A program made the position numbers and the translations under genes. Of a stretch of DNA of 16,698 nucleotides, positions 4,811-11,888 are shown piece after piece. The notes beneath the pieces were generated by a model. The model was not told the origin of the DNA and did no database searches. It saw nothing but the letters and a program-made list of their open reading frames with translations. The stretch covers positions 1-16,698 of the forward strand of contig JAZROQ010000056.1 of the NCBI GenBank assembly GCA_045648765.1. The letters are read 5' to 3'. The DNA is from RGIG3009 sp045648765. GTDB taxonomy: Bacteria > Bacillota > Clostridia > Oscillospirales > Acutalibacteraceae. Position 1 is the first letter of the stretch, and every line of letters begins with the position of its first letter.

Positions 4811-7198
4811 ATGAAAGATATTGCAGCAGTTATTTTATGTGCAGGCAAAGGTTCGCGCATGAATGACAATTCAAAAAGCAAAGTATGCTTTGATTGCGCG
4901 GGAGAACCTGTTATTCGCAGAATTATCAACAATATGAAAGCGGCGGGTGTTAACCGTTTTGTTGTGGTGATTGGTCATCAAGCATACAGCGTTATGGATT
5001 GTCTCGATGGGGTAGACGGTGTTGTCTACGCGTACCAAAAAGAACAAAAAGGTACGGGCCATGCGGCACTGTGCGGGTTAAAAGCGCTTTTTGCTGTGGG
5101 ACATACCGGCGCCACCATTATATCAATGGGTGATAAAATCGTTTCCGAAAACGTAATAAAAGGGTTGATTTCTCGCGCCCAATCTGCACAGGCAGTGTGG
5201 GCAGTGCAACCTGTTGCCGCCAATTTCAACGGCGGTCGCGTGGTCGTTCGCAACGGAAAACCGCTTGGCGTGGTGGAGTTTGCAGACGCTGCCTTGATGG
5301 CACTTGCCGACGTACCTGCCAATCAACATGCTGATACGTTATGTTCTATTGGTCTTAACCCCAAAAAAGCGGAAAAAGTGTTGCAACGCGCCAAACAAAC
5401 GCCGCCGTCTGCCACATGCAACTTATGCGGTCAAGAAATTAGCGCCAAAGAAATTTTGGCAACACCGTATGCCAATGCGGCCCTGTATTGTTTTGATACG
5501 CAAGCGGTTATCAAGGCTATTGGCACTTTATCCGCCGATAATGCACAAGGAGAGTTGTATCTCACCGACACCTTGGAATATTTTGCAAAAAACGATAACG
5601 CTCTTTTGTATGAAGTCTCCGAAAAAAAAGATATGTTGACATATAGCACAAAGCAAGAACTTTGTGCGGTAAGCGAACATTTTATGCGTACTGTTTCGGA
5701 ATACCAAAAAGCCATTATTTCCGGTGAAATGGATGCGCTGTTTACAGAATTGTATGGAAAAGATGTTGCTCAACAAAAATCGCGGTATCTCGAAATTTTA
5801 CAAAAATTTGCCGACAAATACGGCAATCGAAAAGTGGTAATAACCCGTTCGCCGGGTCGAGTAAATTTGATGGGACGGCACATTGATCACCGCGGTGGTG
5901 GAATCAATGTTATGGCGACCGATTGCGACCAAGTATTCGTTTCGGCAAAACGTGAAGATGATGTTGTGCGCATATCCAATGTCAATGCCGATTATCCGGA
6001 TTATTCGTTTTCTGTCAAAGAAACGTTGGCGCTCGGCACAACCGAATCGTGGTTACAATATCTTAACGACGAAAAAGTAAAATCAGATTTACAATCCAGC
6101 GCAGGCGCCTGGGCAAACTATGTAAAATCTGCAATTTTACGTGCCCAATTAGAGGTTGATTATCCACTTTGCGGTATGGACATGGTGGCAAGCGGTGACA
6201 TCCCGATAGCGGCAGGACTTTCCTCATCTTCTGCCATTGTGGTTTCGGTGATGGAAGCGATAGAAGCGCTCAATTGTTTAAATTTGCCTGAACGCGAGTT
6301 TATTAACCTTTGCGGTGAAGGCGAATGGTTTGTTGGTTCTCGTGGCGGTGCGGGTGACCACGCTGCCATGAAATGTGCCAAAAAGAATACCATTGTTCAT
6401 TTAGACTTTAAACCGTTCAAAGTGGGACAACAGTTGCCGTTTTCCGATGATTACGCCATCTTGGTTGCTAACTCTATGTTGCAAGCTAAAAAATCCGAAG
6501 GCAGCCGCGACGCTTTTAACGCGAAAGTGGCTTGCTACGAATTTGCTTTAATGCTGTTGCAACGTTCTTATCCGCAATATGAGCTTAAAGAATTTCGAGA
6601 TTTGGCGCATATTCGTCCCTATGCTAAGGTGTACGAGATGCTACGCTCTTTGCCCGAAACCATCACCAGAGGCGGCATCAAAGCATTGCTTCCCGCTCAC
6701 AAAGCACAATTGGAACAAATTTTTGCAACACATAAAGAACCGTTAATATACGAATTGCGCAGTGTGGCATTGTATGGCGTTTCCGAATGTGCACGTGCCG
6801 AAAAGTTCACCACAGTGTTGCAGCAAGGTGACTATGAACAACTGGGCAATATGATGAAACGTAGTCACGATGGTGACCGTTTGGATTCACCCTCCATCAC
6901 CGACGCATTGTTGGACGAACTAATAATGCAAGATGCGCCGTTTGATTTACAATGCGGTGCCTACCGTTGTTCAACCGCACAAATCGATGAACTTTGCGAC
7001 CTACTCAATGCAACCGACGGGGTTCTCGGCAGTCAATTGGTTGGTGCCGGCCTTGGTGGTTGCGTAGTAGCACTGATTCGTAAAGAGGATGCAGCATCGG
7101 TAATTGATGCTGTCAATAAAGGATATTATGATCGTTTGGGGTACCCCCACTCGGCAGCAGTCTATTCTGCTTCCGGCGGCTCATCGGTGATTTTTTAA
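4811..7198 (+). CDS. Fused GlmU-like nucleotidyltransferase / galactokinase-like GHMP kinase
   Basis: A 795-residue two-domain enzyme. Residues 1-290 resemble the GlmU uridylyltransferase domain: LCAGKGSRM at 9-17, QKGTGHA near 79-84, MGDK at 106-109 (metal Asp), and NAQGELYLTD near 244-253. Residues about 340-795 form a GHMP kinase of the galactokinase group: SPGRVNLMGRHIDHRGG at 347-363, ATP loop GLSSSSA at 469-475, GSRGGAGDHAAM at 509-520 (probable catalytic Asp) and GAGLGGC at 745-751. The likely job is salvage of a free sugar: the kinase makes sugar-1-phosphate and the transferase makes NDP-sugar. The domain order copies bifunctional fucokinase/GDP-fucose pyrophosphorylase, but the transferase is of another type. 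In the sugar-binding motif the galactokinase Glu (GEHTDY) is replaced by Arg (GRHIDH), so galactose is doubtful. GAGGAGGG ends 6-7 bases before the ATG; an upstream TTG at 4805 is too close to it. Confidence 0.88.
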   Translation: MKDIAAVILCAGKGSRMNDNSKSKVCFDCAGEPVIRRIINNMKAAGVNRFVVVIGHQAYSVMDCLDGVDGVVYAYQKEQKGTGHAALCGLKALFAVGHTGATIISMGDKIVSENVIKGLISRAQSAQAVWAVQPVAANFNGGRVVVRNGKPLGVVEFADAALMALADVPANQHADTLCSIGLNPKKAEKVLQRAKQTPPSATCNLCGQEISAKEILATPYANAALYCFDTQAVIKAIGTLSADNAQGELYLTDTLEYFAKNDNALLYEVSEKKDMLTYSTKQELCAVSEHFMRTVSEYQKAIISGEMDALFTELYGKDVAQQKSRYLEILQKFADKYGNRKVVITRSPGRVNLMGRHIDHRGGGINVMATDCDQVFVSAKREDDVVRISNVNADYPDYSFSVKETLALGTTESWLQYLNDEKVKSDLQSSAGAWANYVKSAILRAQLEVDYPLCGMDMVASGDIPIAAGLSSSSAIVVSVMEAIEALNCLNLPEREFINLCGEGEWFVGSRGGAGDHAAMKCAKKNTIVHLDFKPFKVGQQLPFSDDYAILVANSMLQAKKSEGSRDAFNAKVACYEFALMLLQRSYPQYELKEFRDLAHIRPYAKVYEMLRSLPETITRGGIKALLPAHKAQLEQIFATHKEPLIYELRSVALYGVSECARAEKFTTVLQQGDYEQLGNMMKRSHDGDRLDSPSITDALLDELIMQDAPFDLQCGAYRCSTAQIDELCDLLNATDGVLGSQLVGAGLGGCVVALIRKEDAASVIDAVNKGYYDRLGYPHSAAVYSASGGSSVIF

Positions 7199-7216
7199 AA
7201 ACAAATTAAAAGCATC

Positions 7217-7252
7217 AAAAAATGCCACCCGCGAAAGCGGGTGGCATTTTTT
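7217..7252. terminator. Bidirectional terminator with GAAA tetraloop
   Basis: A 16-bp perfect stem (7217-7232 with 7237-7252) including TGCCACCCGC, closed by a GAAA loop. A-runs and T-runs on both sides let it stop the kinase fusion gene and the convergent TRAP permease gene, whose stop codon is 7 bases away. Confidence 0.92.
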
Positions 7253-7259
7253 TTGCCTA

Positions 7260-9215
7260 TTATGCATTCAAAGGAGTAACCTTTTTCTTGGTTGCCAGTT
7301 GAATCAACAACACAACAACCACTGCCGAAAGACCGATAAGGTCGGTTGTCAAACCGGGATAAATCAGCAACAAACCGCCTGCGGCGCATACAATGCGTTC
7401 ATACCAAGCCATGCGGTGCATAAAATACCCTTCTAGGGATGCGGAAACCGCAAACATGCCCACACACGAAGTAACACAAATCAGCACAACGTCCCACGGT
7501 GTGGTGTTGATAAACAGCATAGCGGGGTTGAGCGCAAAGGCATAGGGGACAATAAATGCGCCAATAGCTAACTTTGTGGCAGTAAGCGCCGTTTTCATGG
7601 GGTTAGCTTGGGCAATGGCAGCACCGGCATAAGCCGCCAAAGCAACCGGCGGCGTTAAGTCGGCAACAATACCAAAATAAAACACAAAGAAATGTGCTGC
7701 CAAATCGGGAACACCCATTTTAATCAAAATCGGTGCGCAAGTGGCCGCCATGATACAATAGTTGGCGGTGGTGGGAACACCCATACCTAACACAATGCAC
7801 GTCAGCATGGTTAAGAACAAGGCGATAATCACCTTGTTACCCGCCAGCGTCAAAATACCGTTAATCAGCATAGTGGCAAGACCGGTCATGGTAATGGTGC
7901 CGGCAATAATACCCGCCACACCGCAAGCAACCGCCACGGTAATCATACCCTGACCGCCGGCGGCAAGTGCTTCAAAAATACGTTTGGGGGTAATGCGATT
8001 TTCTTTGTTAAACAGGCCAACCACAATCGCGGCAACAATCGCAATGGCGGCAGCATACGCAATAGAGCGAGAACCCGAACTTACCAAAGCAATCAACAAA
8101 ATAAGCGGGAGCAGCAAAAACGATTGCTTCAGCAACGGCAAAAAGCGGGGGAGTTCTTCTTTGGAAAGACCTTTGAGTCCTTCTTTTTTGGCTTCTAAAT
8201 GAACGGTGATGAACACACCCAAAAAGTAAAGACAAGCGGGCAAAATGGCACGTACAACAATGTTGCTGTACGGCACACCAATGTTTTCGGCCATCAAGAA
8301 AGCGGCAGCGCCCATAATCGGCGGCATGATTTGTCCGCCCGTAGAAGCCGAAGCTTCGGCGGCTGCGGCAAATTCGGGTTTATAACCGGTTTTCTTCATC
8401 AGCGGAATGGTAACCGAGCCGGAGCCCACCGTGTTCGCAACCGAAGAACCCGAAACCATGCCTTCCAGCGCACTGGCAACCACAGCCACTTTGGCAGGTC
8501 CACCCGAAAAACCACCCACAATGGAGTTGGAAATTTTGATAAAGAAATCGGCAATGCCCGTTCTTTCCAAAAAGGCACCAAAAATAATAAAAATAGCAAT
8601 GTATTTGGAGCAAGTATTCACCGGTGTCGAAAGAATACCCGAAGTGGTGGTATAAAACAGTTTTCCCACCAAACCTTCTACTCGGCGCCACATATCCGCG
8701 TTGGTAAGCCCCCAACCGATGGCGTAAATAATAAACACCACGGCAACGACAATGATGGGAATCCCCACGCAACGGCGGCAAAGCTCCAACAAACAAAGAA
8801 TGCCGATAACACCAATGATAATTTGGTGCAATTCAAATCGGTTGCCTTGTTGAATAATGCTTACTGCATCAACAGTGTAATAAAAAAACGATGCCGAGCC
8901 CACCAGCATTAAAACAATGTCATACCAAGGGATATGGTTGGTTTTTTGCATGCCTTTTTTGGCAGGATACATCAAATATCCAATAAAAACAATACACCCC
9001 ACAAAGCTTGAAAGACGAACAGCATCTAACCACGTCGCAAAAAAAGTAACATAAATACAAAACAAAGAAAAAGCTGCTAACACACAGTTAACGGCGATTT
9101 TTGCTTTGCCTTCCCAAACGCGTGTGTTGGATTCTCTGTCAAACTTTTTCATAACGGAGTCTAAATCCATGGGTTCTTCACTTTGAAGAACTTTCTTTTT
9201 TGAGAAAAGCAACAA
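7260..9215 (-). CDS. TRAP transporter fused permease (DctQM-type, TAXI class)
   Basis: A roughly 650-residue membrane protein with many hydrophobic helices along its whole length, the 4TM/12TM fused permease of TAXI-type TRAP transporters. These use an ion gradient to import substrates delivered by a binding protein. The N-terminal KKFDRESNTR segment before the first helix, the GGFSGGPAKVAVVAS segment, the SGSSVANTVGSGSVTIPLMKKTGY region, the ASTGGQIMPPIMGAAAF motif and GMGVPTTANYCIMAA mark the DctM-like core. It lies 87 bp after the solute-binding lipoprotein gene and is probably cotranscribed with it. The start is uncertain. TTG codons at 9215 and 9212 follow GGAGG (9221-9217) too closely, and ATG at 9170 has a poor ribosome binding site but gives a typical N-terminus. 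Substrate cannot be read from the sequence; the neighbours suggest a sugar acid or other organic acid. Confidence 0.92.
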   Translation of the reverse strand: MLLFSKKKVLQSEEPMDLDSVMKKFDRESNTRVWEGKAKIAVNCVLAAFSLFCIYVTFFATWLDAVRLSSFVGCIVFIGYLMYPAKKGMQKTNHIPWYDIVLMLVGSASFFYYTVDAVSIIQQGNRFELHQIIIGVIGILCLLELCRRCVGIPIIVVAVVFIIYAIGWGLTNADMWRRVEGLVGKLFYTTTSGILSTPVNTCSKYIAIFIIFGAFLERTGIADFFIKISNSIVGGFSGGPAKVAVVASALEGMVSGSSVANTVGSGSVTIPLMKKTGYKPEFAAAAEASASTGGQIMPPIMGAAAFLMAENIGVPYSNIVVRAILPACLYFLGVFITVHLEAKKEGLKGLSKEELPRFLPLLKQSFLLLPLILLIALVSSGSRSIAYAAAIAIVAAIVVGLFNKENRITPKRIFEALAAGGQGMITVAVACGVAGIIAGTITMTGLATMLINGILTLAGNKVIIALFLTMLTCIVLGMGVPTTANYCIMAATCAPILIKMGVPDLAAHFFVFYFGIVADLTPPVALAAYAGAAIAQANPMKTALTATKLAIGAFIVPYAFALNPAMLFINTTPWDVVLICVTSCVGMFAVSASLEGYFMHRMAWYERIVCAAGGLLLIYPGLTTDLIGLSAVVVVLLIQLATKKKVTPLNA

Positions 9216-9243
9216 ACCTCCACCTTTCCGATAAAATGCAAGA

Positions 9244-9276
9244 AAATAGCTGCGGCATTGTCTGACGCAGCTATTT
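9244..9276 (-). terminator. Hairpin between binding-protein and permease genes
   Basis: AAATAGCTGCG (9244-9254) and CGCAGCTATTT (9266-9276) form a perfect 11-bp stem with an 11-base loop. On the minus strand only a short T-rich tail follows, so it is a weak terminator or mRNA 3' stabiliser. It would allow more binding protein than permease from one promoter, a common need in such transporters. Confidence 0.55.
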
Positions 9277-9302
9277 CAGTATACCAATTAACCGGTTGTT
9301 AA

Positions 9303-10259
9303 TTATTGAACGGCTACTTCGATTCCTTTTTCTTTAAAATATTTAGCAGCACCGGCGTGGAAAGGAACAGTCAAACCTTCGGTGGCATTTTTCAAACTGA
9401 GTTCTGCGCCTTTGGCGTGTTCTTTGGCAATAGCGTCCATGTTGTCAAAGATAGCAGCGGTCAAGTTGTAAACAACGTCTTCGGCAGCGTCGGCACTGAC
9501 AATCAAGGTTGCTTTCACCGTAACAGTAGAGATAGCAGCGTTTTGATTTTTGTATGTGCCGGCAGGGATGTTGTAAACCGAATAGAACGTGTTGTCTTTC
9601 ATCAGCTTTTGAGCGATATCGCCATCAATCGGAACAATGCGCACGTTAGCATTTGTCATGCTAAGTTCGGTAATAGCAGGCGTAGGTGCACCGGCAACGA
9701 TAAACGCGGCATCAATCTTGTTGTCTTTCAAAGCATCGGCGCTTTCGTCAAAGTTTTGATATTGCGGGGTAATGTCTTCCACCGTCAAACCGGCAGCGCC
9801 CAAAACGTCCACAGCGTTAAAATACACACCGGAACCGGGAGCACCAATCGAAACCTTTTTGCCTTTAAGGTCGCTCACCGATTGAATTTCGGGGTTAACC
9901 GTCACCAATTGCACAGCTTCTGCGTACAAACCGGCAACCGTGCGGAATGTGTTGATTTTGCCGTCTTTTTCAAACGAACGAGTGCCGTTCCAGGCATAGT
10001 GCATAACGTCGGATTGTACGGTACCCAATTGATAGTCACCGGCATCAATGCCTTGGATGTTGTCTTTGGAACCACCGGTGGATACGGCGTTTGCTTTTAC
10101 ACCGGCATTGTTCGTAATATATTGGCTAACAATACCGCCATAGGCATAGTAAGTACCCGTCGGACTACCGGTACCCATGGTCATAACGGTAGCACCGCCG
10201 CAAGCAGCGAGCGAGAATACCATTGCGAGAACCAATAAAACAGATAAAATGCGCTTCAT
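9303..10259 (-). CDS. TAXI-family TRAP transporter solute-binding lipoprotein
   Basis: A 318-residue extracytoplasmic binding protein that captures substrate and hands it to the fused TRAP permease encoded next. Residues 1-20 form a lipoprotein signal (MKRILSVLLVLAMVFSLAAC, with Cys20 lipidated). The mature part starts with the TAXI-family pattern TGSPTGTYYAYGGIVSQYI and continues with STGGSKDNIQGIDAGDYQLG and DLKGKKVSIGAPGSG, all typical. Length is normal for the family. GGGAGG at 10275-10270 lies 10 bases before the ATG. It is the first gene of a two-gene minus-strand unit and diverges from sdpR. Confidence 0.95.
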   Translation of the reverse strand: MKRILSVLLVLAMVFSLAACGGATVMTMGTGSPTGTYYAYGGIVSQYITNNAGVKANAVSTGGSKDNIQGIDAGDYQLGTVQSDVMHYAWNGTRSFEKDGKINTFRTVAGLYAEAVQLVTVNPEIQSVSDLKGKKVSIGAPGSGVYFNAVDVLGAAGLTVEDITPQYQNFDESADALKDNKIDAAFIVAGAPTPAITELSMTNANVRIVPIDGDIAQKLMKDNTFYSVYNIPAGTYKNQNAAISTVTVKATLIVSADAAEDVVYNLTAAIFDNMDAIAKEHAKGAELSLKNATEGLTVPFHAGAAKYFKEKGIEVAVQ

Positions 10260-10296
10260 AAAAAAACGTCCTCCCTATAAATAAAACTATATATCT

Positions 10297-10324
10297 ATTA
10301 TAATACAATATTATGATAATGCAA
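10297..10324 (-). promoter_or_regulatory. Promoter of the TRAP transporter unit
   Basis: On the minus strand TTGCAT (10324-10319) and a perfect TATAAT (10302-10297) are 16 bp apart, 37 bases before the start codon. Confidence 0.65.
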
Positions 10325-10429
10325 GGGGAAAATGCAATAATTCATTTTTAAAATAAAATTCTTCCCCGAAAACGCATTTGGAACGTTTTATGAAATTTCC
10401 AAAAGAACAACCTTTATTTTAGAAGTTGC

Positions 10430-10480
10430 TTGACAAAAAGGAAAAAGTGGCATATACTATATTTAACAATTAGGTTAAAT
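10430..10480 (+). promoter_or_regulatory. sdpRI promoter with palindromic operator
   Basis: TTGACA (10430-10435, perfect) and TATACT (10453-10458) are 17 bp apart. Directly downstream, covering the expected transcription start, ATTTAAC (10461-10467) and GTTAAAT (10474-10480) form a perfect inverted repeat with a 6-bp spacer. ArsR-type autorepressors such as SdpR bind AT-rich palindromes in this position, so this is very probably the SdpR operator. Confidence 0.8.
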
Positions 10481-10497
10481 GTTAAAGGATGATGATT

Positions 10498-10773
10498 GTG
10501 GCGTTACACCAAACGTTAAAAGCGTTGGCGGATCCGATCCGCCGTGAGATTTTGAACTTGCTTAAACAAGGGCGAATGTCGGCAGGGGAGATAACAGAAC
10601 ATTTTGAGGTGACAGGCGCTTCTGTTTCGCGGCATTTGTCGGTGCTCAAAGAAGCCGATTTAATTCGCGATACGCGCGAAGGAAAATTCATTTTTTACGA
10701 TATCAACACGTCCGTGTTGGAAGAAACGTTGTTGTGGATTACCGATTTGAAAGGGGAAGACTCAAATGTTTAA
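10498..10773 (+). CDS. sdpR: ArsR/SdpR-family autorepressor
   Basis: A winged-helix repressor of about 91 residues. The sequence LKALADPIRREILNLLKQGRMSAGEITEHFEVTG followed by ASVSRHLSVLKEADLIRDTREGKFIFYDIN is the classic ArsR fold, and the recognition helix is around SVSRHLSVLK. There are no clustered Cys or His metal ligands, so it resembles SdpR rather than a metal sensor. The GTG at 10498 is favoured because AAAGG (10484-10488) lies 9 bases before it and the N-terminus then matches relatives. In-frame ATGs at 10489 and 10492 are too close to AAAGG. It overlaps sdpI by 8 bases. In Bacillus subtilis membrane SdpI sequesters SdpR when toxin is present, which relieves repression; the same loop is likely here. 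Confidence 0.88.
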   Translation: MALHQTLKALADPIRREILNLLKQGRMSAGEITEHFEVTGASVSRHLSVLKEADLIRDTREGKFIFYDINTSVLEETLLWITDLKGEDSNV

Positions 10774-11845
10774 AAAGAATGTTGGCAAAAGCGTGTTTTC
10801 TTGCTTTGTCACCTTGTTGCCTATGATATTTGGTTTTGCGGTGTGGAAGGATCTGCCCGCCACCATGGCAACGCACTGGGGTGCCGACGGTGTAGCCGAT
10901 GGTTTTGGCTCCAAAGTATTTGCCGTTGTCGGTATTCCGTTTGTTTTGTTGGTAGTTCAGGTGCTGATGCTTTTGTTTTTGTCGTTCAGCAAAGAAGCTA
11001 AAACCCAAAACCCAAAAATACTCGCTGTCACTTATTGGATAATCCCCGTACTTTCCGTTTTGGTAAACGGCATCACCTATGCTGTCGCACTAAAAAAAGA
11101 ATTTGAATATGTGTTGCTCATGCCCATACTGCTTGGTGCGCTGTTTGTGGTGCTGGGTAATTATCTGCCCAAAACCAATCAAAACCACTCCATAGGCATC
11201 AAACTTCCGTGGACCTTCGCCAACGAAGAAAACTGGAACAAAACGCATCGACTTGGCGGCAAAATATGGGTGTTGTGCGGTCTTGTTTTGTGGTTTAGCG
11301 CTCTTTTGCCCACCATGGCAATGGCTTTTGTTGCCATAACCACGATTTTGGCTGCCGTTCTCATTCCCACGGTGTACTCCTTTGTGTTATATAAGAATCA
11401 TCAAAGAAGAGGCATTGCTTATGACTTTTGCGTAAGAAAAGTGGATAAAAGCGCAAGAACTATCACAGCAATTGTGGTACCGATTATTCTGCTTGGCACA
11501 CTCTTTTTGATGTTCACGGGGAACATCACAGTCGAGTATGGTGAAACTTCGTTTACCGTAAGTGCCACCTACGGAAACGACTTAACGGTGGAATATGCCG
11601 CCATTGATAACATCGAATACCGCGAAACGTTTGATGCCGGTTCACGCATGCTTGGTTTTGGCTCGGCGCGATTGTCGCACGGAACTTTCCAAAACAAAGA
11701 ATTCGGCACTTACACTCTCTTTGCCTATACGGGCAAAGCGGGGGCAGTGGTGCTGACCGTGGATGAAAAAACACTGGTTATCGTTGGCAAAACTCCCACC
11801 GAAACCAAAGAGATATATAGAACACTTGTCACCAAAACAAAATAA
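10766..11845 (+). CDS. sdpI: SdpI-family membrane protein with C-terminal PH-like domain
   Basis: A 359-residue membrane protein of the SdpI immunity/signal-transducing family. The N-terminus holds the DUF1648 pattern (WKDLPATMATHWGADGVADGFGSK, about residues 27-50) with flanking helices. Helices around 68-130 and the SdpI segment near 160-210 follow (HRLGGKIWVLCGLVLW and onward). After a further helix at about 234-252, residues about 253-355 form a beta-rich soluble tail (SFTVSATYGNDLTVEYAAIDNIEYRE) that resembles bacterial PH domains. B. subtilis SdpI lacks this tail, being about 207 residues. The ATG overlaps the end of sdpR, with GGGGA upstream, so the two are translationally coupled. No sdpABC toxin genes are present nearby, so it may give immunity to foreign toxins or sense envelope damage. 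Confidence 0.87.
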   Translation: MFKKNVGKSVFSCFVTLLPMIFGFAVWKDLPATMATHWGADGVADGFGSKVFAVVGIPFVLLVVQVLMLLFLSFSKEAKTQNPKILAVTYWIIPVLSVLVNGITYAVALKKEFEYVLLMPILLGALFVVLGNYLPKTNQNHSIGIKLPWTFANEENWNKTHRLGGKIWVLCGLVLWFSALLPTMAMAFVAITTILAAVLIPTVYSFVLYKNHQRRGIAYDFCVRKVDKSARTITAIVVPIILLGTLFLMFTGNITVEYGETSFTVSATYGNDLTVEYAAIDNIEYRETFDAGSRMLGFGSARLSHGTFQNKEFGTYTLFAYTGKAGAVVLTVDEKTLVIVGKTPTETKEIYRTLVTKTK

Positions 11846-11847
11846 CA

Positions 11848-11883
11848 AACAGCACCCGATACCGTGCGGTATCGGGTGCTGTT
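11848..11883. terminator. Bidirectional terminator, sdpI / GNAT-oxidoreductase
   Basis: A perfect 16-bp stem (11848-11863 with 11868-11883, containing CAGCACCCGATACC) closed by a GTGC loop, three bases after the sdpI stop and five before the stop of the convergent gene. The T-runs are short. Confidence 0.8.
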
Positions 11884-11888
11884 CTTTA

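Noticed and set aside
8199..8912. 237-residue plus-strand frame opposite the TRAP permease
   Set aside because: Rich in Asn, Arg and His as expected from antisense of membrane-helix codons; no start signal.
9306..10238. 310-residue plus-strand frame opposite the TAXI binding-protein gene
   Set aside because: It is a shadow of a strongly supported lipoprotein gene, with biased composition typical of antisense reading.
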